A DNA stretch of 64,000 nt from Volvox africanus. Its lineage: Eukaryota; Chlorophyta; Chlorophyceae; Chlamydomonadales; Volvocaceae. Positions within the stretch are counted from its first letter, which is position 1. Each line of letters starts with the position of its first letter. The notes under the pieces are model-generated. The model was given only the letters and a program-made list of their open reading frames with translations. It was not told the origin of the DNA and searched no databases. A program made the position numbers and the translations under genes. Location of the stretch: assembly GCA_030268105.1 (NCBI GenBank), contig BSDZ01000024.1, forward strand, positions 620,001 to 684,000. Reading direction: 5' to 3'. This document shows, piece by piece, positions 38,466-48,933 of this stretch.

Positions 38466-39014
38466 ATGAAACCCAATACAAAATCTGCCTCCCCCGCCCC
38501 AATCACCCCCGCTATCCCATCACCCCCGACATCCACCGCTGCCACCACCATCCCTGCTAGTGCCATCACCGCCTCCACCATTGCCAGCCACTGCCATTCT
38601 CATCATCCACACCTGCCTCCGCCTCCACTCCCCCAACACCTATCTTTATGGCCCCCGCCACTGCCATCCCCCATCCCGTTTCACCCTCACCCCCTTGCCT
38701 CTGCCGCTGCCTTCAGCAGCCCCCCCACTGCCCTCCCCGCTACCGCGGCTGCCAACACCAACACCACCCTTACAACCCCCACTGCCTCGGGCTCCATTAC
38801 CCCAGCCACCACCATCCCTGCGTTCACTACAATGTCTCCACTCTCCCTCCCCCCTCCCTCATCATCAACTTCAACGCCTCTGCCACGCACCCGTGCTTCC
38901 CCTGCTGCCATCCTCACCGGCCCCGCTGCCTCCGGCACCACCACCCCTGCCATCCCCGCCGCCTCCATCTACCTCACCCTCACAGCCGCTGCCCTCACAG
39001 TTGCCACCCTCTAG
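38466..39014 (+). CDS. Possible Pro/Thr/Ser-rich cell-wall-like protein (uncertain)
   Basis: A 182-residue frame starts MKPNTKSASPAPITP and is almost entirely Pro, Ala, Ser and Thr, ending AASIYLTLTAAALTVATL before TAG. The composition (SP, TP, AP dipeptides) resembles arabinogalactan or hydroxyproline-rich glycoproteins of volvocine cell walls. The short hydrophobic C-terminus recalls a GPI-attachment signal. There is no N-terminal signal peptide, so an upstream exon would be needed. However, the DNA is a C-rich, CCACC-like degenerate repeat, and all three plus frames stay open for over 500 nt. An uncoded low-complexity tract is therefore an equally good explanation. Confidence 0.3.
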   Translation: MKPNTKSASPAPITPAIPSPPTSTAATTIPASAITASTIASHCHSHHPHLPPPPLPQHLSLWPPPLPSPIPFHPHPLASAAAFSSPPTALPATAAANTNTTLTTPTASGSITPATTIPAFTTMSPLSLPPPSSSTSTPLPRTRASPAAILTGPAASGTTTPAIPAASIYLTLTAAALTVATL

Positions 39015-40546
39015 CAAGTTTAGCATACGTATTATATCAGACTGTCTTTGGGCTTCAGCCTGCTTTTGCCCCAGATGTGCACACCTTCATTGAGCACCCT
39101 GGCCTTTGTTGCTTAGCTAAGAGACGCCGCGCATTGGCGCGGTCCAGGTTACGTGACCAATCTTGACTGTGGTATTGTTTTCTGTTCTAGTGAGCCCTCC
39201 AGTTTTTTTATAGCGGGATGTTTGCTGGGTGGCGATCGCCGCAGCCATCCCGACAGTGGACTAGTTGGCTTATTTTTATTGTATTACTAGTTGTATTGTG
39301 ATGGTCATTTCTATTTTTACAAGATTAATTGCAAGCTTGGGTATCGTGAATGCTCGTCTTCGATGTTCTGGGCTGCTGCCATAGGGATGTCGAAAAGCGA
39401 CATCAACCTTCATAGTACGTATCTTATTTGTCTAACTAGCGCAATTAAAAACAATCGATGAAAGGAAAATTTTAATCTAATCTATGTCGCAAATATATCT
39501 CCAACCAGGGAAAGATTACCAGGGTAGAAAGCTCCAGACCCTCGACCACGACCGACCGACCCTGCCGTACTGCCGGGTCCGTATGTACTTGTCCCTGGGC
39601 CAACTTAAATAATCTTTATACCAAAGTAAAGAGCTAAATTAGCACAAAGTAAATCAGGCTATGTTCATTTATCGTGGTTTCTAAACCCTTTGCTCTGGTG
39701 CATAGTTCCAGGAAGAGCTCTTGTTCCAGTCACTCTACTTCGCCAGTGTCGCGCGGCAAGATCCCAAGCAATTTATGCTTTTTCATGGCGAGTACTAGGG
39801 CAACATGGAGTACCCTGAACCGTCGTCCAGCGATTATCCATGTTGTTGTTCACTCCGACTTGTGCTCTATCCAGACGACGAACAACAAGTTGCACATGTA
39901 TGACTTTAATCAGAACTTCAAACACATTCAAATGTTACTTTCCTTCATCCTGCATCCGAGAGGAGTCGCTGGACGAGGACGCAAGGACTTAGCATTTCCA
40001 TACTAACAGCAGCCGGACACGACCGAAGTTATGCATATAGGGAGAAACGGTATTAAAGTTATTCTGATGCGCAGTCAAAGAAAAATCTGGCCTCTGATCT
40101 TCAATATGATGCCCGACAAGGGTCGCTTGAACCGTGATGAACGCGGCGAAAAGATAGCTTCTGCTTGTTTCCGTAACTCCAGTGTAGATATTGTCCCACC
40201 TGGGAACGCCAGAACGTTTGCGTGCATGGAACTTGGCTCTTAACGATGCGGGCATAATCCATGAGTATCAAGTAATATGTATCCTAGTGGCCCGTTTGGC
40301 AAGTCCATATGCAGATGCCCCTATCATCCCCTTTTCTCCGTGCCCATACGACTCACCACTGTCCAGATACCCTGCTGTTCTTCTGTAACGAAGGCACGAG
40401 TGCATTGTTGAAGTACACCATGGCCCTTTCGTGCCCAGAATAGTCCCCCATGAAAGTTGACCCTGCCTTGTAACGGTCTCGCCAAGATATAACGGTAAAA
40501 GCTCTTGACAATTATAGGACCACTGAGTAAATGATCAGAGATCCAC
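39015..40546. other. Intergenic with one terminal-exon-like sequence
   Basis: At 39712-39798, following the acceptor AGTTCCAG, 29 codons read EELLFQSLYFASVARQDP then KQFMLFHGEY and TAG on the plus strand. The segment looks protein-like and starts exactly at an acceptor, as a last exon would. I cannot find the upstream exons or name the protein. The remainder has no supported feature. Confidence 0.3.
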
Positions 40547-40630
40547 CGACCGATGCAGGGGTCGAACCTGCGACCTGAGCCTATTGCCATAAGTAGGAAA
40601 GCTCCGCTCTATCCACTGAGCTAATCGGCC
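40547..40630 (-). tRNA. tRNA-Arg(CCU) with 11-nt intron
   Basis: Read on the minus strand, the molecule folds as a full cloverleaf. Acceptor stem GGCCGAT pairs with ATCGGTC (one G-T wobble), with discriminator G at 40547. The D stem is GCTC/GAGC, the anticodon stem GAGCT/GGCTC, the variable loop AGGTC, and the T arm GCAGG-TTCGACC-CCTGC. The anticodon loop is interrupted after position 37 by 11 extra bases (40593-40583), the canonical tRNA intron site. Removing them leaves the loop TTCCTAA with anticodon CCT (40597-40595), decoding AGG as Arg. The CCA end is not encoded, as expected for a nuclear gene. No internal anomaly suggests a pseudogene. Confidence 0.92.
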
Positions 40631-41063
40631 TACGAAACCTTCTTTTTGGTCAGTTTATAAGGCAAAGCCTGTCATTCACGACTCATGTGCCTTTCCCTGT
40701 TTGTGGATAGCCATGGCGAAATAGGAGTCCGAGCTTGCTATCGCGGGAGGGCTGAAGTCTCGCATGAAGTCCGCCTCTTCACGTGTCACTTCTTTCAGTT
40801 GCGCACATACTGAATCGGAACTTCCTGCACATCCATCGGTTCAGCACCTGCAGCTGCGTTGCATCTGTGCGCATCCCGGATATCCCACCTGAGCATCTCT
40901 TTTCTTTCTCCGTCACGGCTCTCGATGCATGCGCCCACATCTCAACCGTCAATACGTTTACAAATTTACATTACATCCTCGTTCATTAATGCGTTCAATA
41001 TCATTCCTGAGTCACTCCATTCCAATTACTGGGCCATAGCAGGCACGTAGTGCGGTCGTTTTA

Positions 41064-41163
41064 GTGCTCCGCCTGTGTGGATTGCCCATTGCCAACCCGC
41101 TCGGGGCGTGCAACCTATGCGCGCCAGACACTGAACTTCAACGGAAGGGACTACGTTACACCG
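41064..41163 (+). other. Exon-like sequence, unidentified gene
   Basis: A plus-strand frame reads SGRATYARQTLNFNGRDYVT and ends at CCG followed by the strong donor GTAAGG at 41164. The residue pattern and donor suggest a genuine exon. I cannot link it to upstream or downstream exons, and it may belong to a short gene lying between the tRNA and the minus-strand membrane protein gene. Confidence 0.25.
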
Positions 41164-41841
41164 GTAAGGACGGAGAAGGCGGTCATGGGGAAGCCAGCAG
41201 CCCAAAGTTGGTCAAGCCGGAAAGAAATGTCACCAATGCCATTCAGAATCTCGACGCGCCCTCCTAAGAATAATTTCCTCTCACAGAATCCACGGCAACA
41301 TCTGAGCGTCAACGCTCTCCTACATTACATCAGTTAGGGGGTTGCGTCAAGGATATTGCAACCATCCTCAGTGACAAACTGGCCGTGACACAGCCATGTG
41401 CCTTTTATTCGTTATTAATCCCATGGTACGCGCATATGGTACATGTAGTATACCGTACCAATGATTTTCACGCGTCCGAAGCCTGGTCGCTGCTGCAGCC
41501 CCCTGCTGCAGCCGCTTGCACTCTTGCCTCTCATGAAGGTCTTTCGTCCGTACCACGATGCTGTGCACAACCCGATAACTGGCCAAAAGCACAGCCTTAC
41601 GTAGACGCCTTACAACAAGGTAATTTTGAAGTCCACTCACATCACGACTGTTTGCCTCTTTGCAGGTGGTTGTAAGGACGCCTGTCAGAAGAATGCCACA
41701 CATCTCGATCCAGCCAGTAAGCCGCTGGGCACATAGACAGTCCCAGCAATTCGTTCTCGTGCACTGGCTGAACAGTTCCACGTAGCCCCTCCGAGGAAGT
41801 ATGATATCTGGAACCCCTACGACCAAAGCGGCGCCGGGCGG

Positions 41842-42845
41842 TCAATTGCTTCCAAGGCAGTCCTTAAGGGCCCGTGCAACGGTCACATTCGGCGCCAGGA
41901 ACGAGTCCGCCATGGCCCGATATTTTGGCACCTGAAGGCCTGCGGTCCAATCCGACGATGCAGAGGAAAAGTAGGAAAGAGGAGTACCTTTGGGCAAGGA
42001 GAGGAAGGCAATCCGGCTTCCGAGGTAAAGCACGCGATAAGGATCCGTGTGATAGCAAGCGACTTAACTGTAATCATTATCTTTTCCTTACTGCACGCTA
42101 TCCCCTTCCCCCCATTTGTTCCCGTATAATAACTTTCCGGGTGTCTCGGTGCCGTAAATACGAGTGGTCGCATGAGAACAGGTTCATAATATTCCTGCTG
42201 GCATAACCCCAGTTTGCGACATGCACCTTAACACCGCGTGCCAGGTACTGCTATGCATCCTTCTTAAATTACCTTGGCTTTCACTCCACTCACATTCTCC
42301 GTACTGGACGAAGGGCGCCATTTTAATGCAGCAGCTGGTGGGAATGGGATTGGCACCTGCACAAGTTTTGAAGGCCGCCGCGACTGGATCAGACTGTACT
42401 CGAAGCGCTGATGCGCACTTCATCTCATCCATGGCTGCGCCATCGGAGGGAAAGGCGAAAGGCAAAAGCTTTGTGAGCGATGTGCATGGCGTTGTAAATG
42501 CAGCATAGGTCTGGACGTTAGAGATGAAGCTGTGGAGGTAAAAAAGGTAGAGAATACTGGGATTGCGTGAAGCTGGACGGCCCGGGAAGCTCAGCTTCAT
42601 GAAGAATCGTGTGGATTTGCCGGTAGACTCCCGCATACCTTCGCGTCGCAGTTTCCGCGGTAAAGTTGGCATACACTTTGGGGCTCCCCCGGGTGTGAAC
42701 ACTATTTGTCTGAGAAGGGAATTGGCAATCACTCACCCCTGACGCGGAGAACGCTCAAGACGAGAACGCCGATCATCGCAAGCGCTATCATAGCACACAC
42801 GGCGGCCGGATGTCCGCTAGGCTTCCTACGCAGCTTGTAGTTCAT
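41842..42845 (-). CDS. Unknown signal-anchor (type II membrane) protein, multi-exon
   Basis: Exon 1 (42845-42737) encodes MNYKLRRKPSG followed by HPAAVCAMIALAMIGVLVLS and VLRVR, a short basic N-terminus plus a hydrophobic helix, which is typical of a signal anchor. It ends at donor GTGAGT in phase 1. Downstream, a coding block at 42701-42294 contains SLTKLLPFAFPSDGAAMDEM and IPTSCCIKMAPFVQYGE and also ends at GTGAGT in phase 1. Further blocks read YLARGVKVHVANWGYASRN (about 42245-42180) and KYRAMADSFLAPNVTVARAL, ending at TGA near 41844. The Cys content and N-x-T/S sites fit a Golgi or extracellular lumenal domain. I do not recognise the family. An alternative splice within 42701-42500 (giving KVYANFTAETATR) is possible. 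More coding-like sequence at 41840-41640 may extend the gene. Confidence 0.5.
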
Positions 42846-43180
42846 GATGGCCTTTGCCGCCCGCGATTTATTCAGCCAATTCCGTCTGTTGCGAAAAATA
42901 AAACGGCTTGGTGACCATGATACGTCTCACATCTTTTAAGCATTCTGTAACTGGTCTTCATGATGACAGGTGAGTGTCGTTGCTTTTTTGAACGAGGGAC
43001 TTCTGTCAACATAGGACCCCTATAAATGACAACGTATTTGACAGCGTATCATGTTTTCTTAACAAGGTCTTGTTTGTTCGGCCGAGTTGGTCGTACGGGG
43101 CCCTCCATCCGCGCCTGAGAAAACCGGGAACCGTCCCAACCAAGTCCTCCTTTACCTGCGTGTTCAACCCCGTGGTGAAA

Positions 43181-43827
43181 ATGGTGAGCTAGAAATCGTA
43201 CTTCATTGATGCCTTGCGCCGCCCATTCTAGCGTAGAAACGTAACTTTCTTGCGTGCCTTATACCTTGCAGCCGAAGCAGATTCACGAGATTAAGGACTT
43301 CTTGCTGACCGCTCGTCGCAAGGACGCGCGGTCCGTCAAGATCAAGAAGACTGGCAGCGTGACCAAGTTCAAGGTCCGGTGCTCTCAGTACCTGTACACT
43401 CTGTGTGTGGCGGACTCAGACAAGGCCGACAAGCTCAAACAGTCCCTGCCACCCGGTGAGCAGTATCATCAGGGATAGTGGCTTTTAGGAGCTTGGGCGA
43501 CAGGCGGCGGATTCGCGCCGTCACATCGCAGTTAGAAGACAGCGTGCAGGTGGTTATGTTGCTTTTCCATTTATAGCTGGAAACAGTGGTTACTGTGATG
43601 CATCGATTACGTCCTTGCAGCCAGCGATTTCTAGAGCTGGTTTTCATGGTCCGGATGCCCGTTCGAGCGCAATTCGTGCCTTGTGTATTAAAGCAGTTTG
43701 CAGCTGTATACGTCTTAAAGCGTGGTTGTGCAAGACTGAAGACGGACAGCGCGTTGCGCCTCCTCACGAGCGTTCACCCGTGTGCATGTCCTCATACCCT
43801 GCAGGTCTCTCCGTCCAGGATATTTAA
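43181..43827 (+). CDS. RPL38: Ribosomal protein eL38
   Basis: Three exons in phase: 43181-43183, 43272-43455 and 43805-43827, giving 69 residues. The first coding exon is only the ATG, followed directly by donor GTGAGC. Exon 2 begins [20 protein letters not shown] and continues [20 protein letters not shown]. Exon 3 supplies GLSVQDI and TAA. Sequence and length match eukaryotic eL38, a small component of the large cytosolic ribosomal subunit. An intron immediately after the initiator ATG is common in ribosomal protein genes. The apparent start 18 nt upstream of the acceptor is within the intron and is rejected. Confidence 0.96.
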
Positions 43828-44129
43828 GTGACCTCTTAGCAACCCGGGGAGTAAGAATGAAACGCAGGAAGTGAATGGTTGTCCGCTAAGCATACTGTCG
43901 ATGCATCTGCGCGGATTATTTGTCCAGCAAGCAGTGCCGGGTGCTCTTCAAGTTGTCAGCTAACCCCTCCACGGCTGATGCTCGCGGCATTGCAACACAT
44001 AGGCGCAGATTATCAAGCGCAGGGCAACAACGGCAACGTTCTCAGACGGACTAGGCCGGGTTACAGTTAGGCGTACGGGTGATGCTGTAAGCACTGGGCT
44101 TGATGTCAACATCTATAGACATCTTTGGC

Positions 44130-47100
44130 TTACGAGATAGGCATTCCTGCGCCAATGCACGCGAGGCACTCGTCCAGAATTGTGTCGGGATCGTCCAAGG
44201 TGGTCGCCTGGTGTAGATGTGGAGTTTCGCCTGCATTGCTATGGTCCAATATGCCTCCGGCTTCTTGTAACTGTTTCGCCTCAGCCGACAAAGCATTTCG
44301 CTGGCTAACGGGATGGGCAGGGACAAACTCGGTTAACTTGTGCACACGCGCGCGGAGCTGGTCCCACGACTCTGGAACTTGCATGGGTAGGCACACCTTG
44401 CATGCGTCCCATGAAACCGCAACTCGTAGGGTGTTGACAAGGGCCAGCAGCAGAGCCGCCCTGCGACTTACTAACGATCTACCGCAACCTCCAGCCACAG
44501 CGGTTGATGATGCATCTTGACGCTGTCTTAATGTAAGCACCAGAAGCCCATTCTCTAGACCGGCAGGAACTCCACAGGTGAGCACGTTGTCGTGCAAGAA
44601 CCGTGCAAAACATTTGCCATACTCTGACGTGATACCCCCAACGGCCTTGGCGACATCTTGACAATCGGTGATGGTGGTCAGGTCCAGATCATCATTCAAA
44701 GGTAGCAGTTTCTCTGCCACCTCAACAGCCAAACGCAGCGGGCCAAGGGGTCGCAACGCATATGCATCCAAGCAGCGACCGAGGGATTGTGAATGCAGGC
44801 CTCCACCCTGAGGCTCGTACGTGCAAACATGCACATGGATCATGACCTTCGCCCAAAGTAACAGTGCAGCGACCAGCGTCGCGTGGTGATTCGAGCTGCA
44901 AAGATCAGTGGAGAAATTCACTGACCTCTGGCTACAGTTTCTATAGCCATCCGATCCGTCGCTGGTGCCACCAACACGCCGATCCCATGCTGCCGATACG
45001 CTCGAGGACCCAAGCTGCAGTGGCTTCACGGTCATGTCGCCAGTTGCCAACGGTAGCAAACCTTCCACCAATTTGATTGCCGCCAAGCCCAAAACAGCCA
45101 ACGAGAATCCATGATCACTCTCACGCGCACCGCCATGGGCAGGTGGCGACAGCGTTAGCTCAGGACGCCCCAGAGGAGAGAAGATAGAAGAGAACAGGCC
45201 AGCATCAAGCTCCAGGAGGGCCTCCATGGGGGGACCTAACAGAATAGCCGCTGCCACATTGTCGTCGCAGGCTGCTTCCAGCAATCGGCCGAGGCACCTC
45301 GCCACGGCCGCAGATCCCACGGCCTCCGGCTTTGTGACCATGGCAGGTCTGTAGCCACAGAGTAAGCCCGTCGCACATGCTTTAATGAGGGCGCCTACAT
45401 CATCTCCCGCATGTACGGCCTCGTCGTCATCATGCAGTCCGCTCTCGGAAGCATGCACCGATGAATTTGACTTGCTTCCGTTCACAGATCCGTAGAGCCG
45501 TACCATGGTAGCCGCACTCGAGGTCATAACACGCAACGTGGCAGTTCTCTTGTCTATTGTCTTGCTCCCGTCGCCACGCCAGCCGTTTTCGCTGCCACTT
45601 CGATGGTCACTGTTTACCAGCCCCAAGCGCACTTCTCGCGAATGGCCCGGGGTCCTGGAGCCCCAACCCTCCTCTAAGGGTGCTGCTGGGATCCAGTTCA
45701 GCTGCGGTTGCATACCGCTGTTATTGGGTGATCCGCTGTATGACCCTGGACAGTAGCCATGCAACAGGGTCACTGGAACGGAGCTCAGACTGGATAGCAG
45801 GTCAGTGAAGGGACGCCGGAGGTCCGCATGCCCCAGAACCTCCTGCGGCCAGCACACGGGTCATAGGAAACACCATGCTAACAGGGACACAGCGGGCTCT
45901 TACTGACGCAAATCAAGCCTTGCCCAGCTCCAAGTACCCAAAGCAGGGTCCCTACCTGCACTCGTGTTTTGGTGATGGTTGATCCCAATGCCCTGCCTCT
46001 CGGTCATCCCCTGCCTCCCGGTCAGCCATCATCAAAACCCTAAGTGCATTCGCACATGGTGCCGTGCCCCTTGACGGACATTTTGGAAATTTAAAAGGTC
46101 CCCTTTATGCCTGGGTATGGACTCTTGTCCACCCCTTTCGTGCACCCTTCGTGAGGTGTTATTTAGACGACCTCAGACGACTTACCCGGGCAAATAGACA
46201 GCTTACCGGGGGCCAGGAAGCCAAGGCGGACGCAAGCGTCCTCGCCGTACTTATCGCACCGGTTGATACGGCTGTCTCTCCCTGAACTGGTTCCCCGAAC
46301 CCGCCATCAGCACGAGCGGTGATAGCGGAGGGGGCTGTGGCTATGGTAGAGGCATCAGCCCTGGCGGGCACGGTCGACAACAACAGGGCTGCAAGCATGG
46401 CGGCGCCTGCCACAAAAGCCTGGTGGACCATAATTCCAAAACGGCAGGGGCGGCACACAATAAGAAGCATGGAATTTGTGCTCGACATTTCACCGACATT
46501 TCGTAAGTACATGTGCAGCCGGAAGGCAAGGTCTACCGCGCCAGGTCTTACCGCACCACCACCTGAAGAGCGTACGGTTTGGGATTAGGGATTCCGGTAC
46601 TTAGGGAGGGCTTTTACTTGCCGAGCCTCACCCGCCTCTCTCGCCAGCTGACCTCGTCTGCCGCAGTCCAGAGCTTCTGCGGGCCCTCACGCGCGCACAG
46701 CAGGACAGCATCCAGCAGGGCCTCCCGTACTGCGGTTACAGCGAGTGAGGGCCCGAGGTAACGAAACGCGGATTCTTGGGCCCTATGGGCCACCGTCGGA
46801 CTCCAATCACCTGGCCGCCCAGGGCCCCAACCTCACCATGCAGGTCTCTATACGCACCATCATGCATGTAACCGTCTGTCCGTTCTCTGTTGCTTCCCTA
46901 CCTACCGACAACGCCGTCGCTGCTGTCCTGTTGCCACCACCCTACGTGATCAATCTCGCCGCAGACAAAGGAACCTGTCAGGCCCTCTCGACACCTCTCC
47001 AGGACGTGGAATGGAGCCCGCATCGCAACGAGCATCTCGGCACCCTGGCCAGGCCATGGTGCCGTGGATTTGGTAGTTGGTTTCGTTAAGGATGTTAAGT

Positions 47101-48933
47101 CGAGGGCGGTCGTCAAACGGTCAGTTGCGTGAGGACAAATGCATGAATGTGGGGCCGTGTTGTGGACGAGCTTACCGAGAATGGCGGGCGAAGCGGCATA
47201 ACAAATCGCGCTGGAGTCCTGAATGAACAATGATCAAATCCAACATCGCCAACGACACATAACCAACCCAACCAGACCATCCAAATCCAGACCATCCGGG
47301 CTTGCCAAAACACGGACCCACCGACCCACCGACCCACCTGGGAGCTGCCCAGTAGCGCCGCTACCAACTCACACAGCGCCAGCGCCCGCCGAGCCCCAGT
47401 CGTCGTGCTGGGATTTCTAAGATCCTTATCGCCTGGCTCCGAGACCTGGTCGGGTCTTGTCGGATCGCAACTGTCACGTGCTACGCCTTCATCAGAGGCC
47501 AGGCCGAGGGCTCGCAACAAGCTGGCTGCAGCGCCTTCGCCGGAGGTGTCTGTAGGCAATAGATCTTCTTCCACGGCGGCGGCGATGAGACGTGCGGCAG
47601 CGGCCCGGAGGTGCGTGTTGGCGCTGAGCAGCGGCGGCAATGCAACCTTGGTGAGGAAATCCCCAGCGGTGGTGAAGCCACACAAGGTGGCCTCTGCAGC
47701 CTAAGAGGAAGAAGAGGGTATCTCTATGAGTAACAAACCACGGAGGAAAGGTAACGAGGAACTGATGCGTACTCGCGGCTGTTCTTGTCGGCTTCTGTGC
47801 AATCTGTATCTCCCTACCACGTCACGTCGTCAGCATGCGGACGAATACGATCAAATTATTACTCTCCCATTCTGAAACTTTTGGAATGCCCAAGGTTTAC
47901 CTGCAGCATCCCCGCCAGCTCCAGTCCCCCGCCTGCCGCCGGACCGTGAAGGGAGCCCAGTGCGCAACGTAATGCATCAACGCATTCTGCCCGGAGGTCA
48001 GGCGGCAGCTCCGCCTGGCTCGCCGCCGCCGCCAGGGTCGACAACAGGTCACCGCTGCCGCCGCCTCTGCCACGGTCCCTACCGGGAGACGGGAGGCACG
48101 GGACAGTTTAGATCGTCCGTGGCGCATTAGCGTGGTCGCGACCGCTGATGTGTTTTTTGTACGGCATGACTTCAAGGGAGGTAATATCCTCACCTCTGCC
48201 AGCGGAGGACGCAGCGCAGGCCGTGGGGACTGGCACATAGGGCCCCTAGCACGCGGGCCGCAGCCATTGCGACGGAAGGACTGCCTCGCGTCAAGGCGAC
48301 CTGAGGCAGCACATAGGGTGAGGGGATCGTACTCGCCAGCAGCAGAGGAATTCATGCAAGGCAAAAACGGCAGCAGTATCAATAGAACTTGAGCGCTGCA
48401 ACAGCTCCATCGCCACGAACAGGAGTGCAAACAAGGCGATCTGTCAAACAATATCGGTTCAACGCAAGAACCCAAAGCCTTATGCCGTAATCGAGCCTGC
48501 AGCACGGCCAGGACAGGACACAGAGGTGCAGCGTCAATAAATTTAGGCTTGCGAAGATGACGTTAGTGGGTGGGCTGCGATATTGCGCCCAAGTTACCTA
48601 CCTGTAGGGCATCGATGCCTTGAGCGGCGACAAAGGCCTCACGCGCTGCGTCGCTATGCTGGCAGTACTCGGCCAGAGCGCGAGAGATGACCGCTGAGGA
48701 GCAGCAGCTGTCGCCGCAGCAACCCAGCTCTCCCGCAAGACACTCCCCTGCGGGTGGGAAGTGGAAGCGCCAGCGTCCGCGCTGGGTTGCGTGTACCGTG
48801 CAATGCAGAACGAGATGCATCGACGTAAAATTGGGTTCTTCAGCTCGCCTGAAGCGCCGGAGAGAAGCACTCGGAAGCATTCGTTTAGCTTGCTAGACGC
48901 CCCGCCGGGTTGTAGTTTGCGGATGCGCGGCAT
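44130..48933 (-). CDS. ARM/HEAT-like helical repeat protein, multi-exon
   Basis: A series of minus-strand exons encodes Ala/Leu-rich helical pairs. The probable start is MPRIRKLQPGGASSKLNE (48933). The next block is SRALAEYCQHSDAAREAF then VAAQGIDALQ (ends 48604, GTAGGT). Then come PSVAMAAARVLGALCASPHG (about 48370-48190), PPDLRAECVDALRCALG (about 48045-47900), STHLRAAAARLI-type helices at 47700-47380, AVREALLDAVLLCAREGPQK (about 46757-46625), HQAFVAGAAMLAALLLS (about 46440) and a long last block 45857-44130 ending GAGMPIS. Repeats of the form hydrophobic helix, short loop, then A-x-x-L-G-x-L are typical of armadillo-like proteins, which act as protein-binding scaffolds. I do not recognise a specific family. 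Splice borders are only partly fixed, and I cannot exclude two adjacent genes meeting near 46 kb. Confidence 0.6.

Noticed and set aside
42221..42508. 95-codon plus-strand frame (MQQLVGMGLAPAQVLK)
   Set aside because: The opposite strand has a matching phase-1 donor and links to a signal-anchor exon, so the plus frame is probably a shadow.
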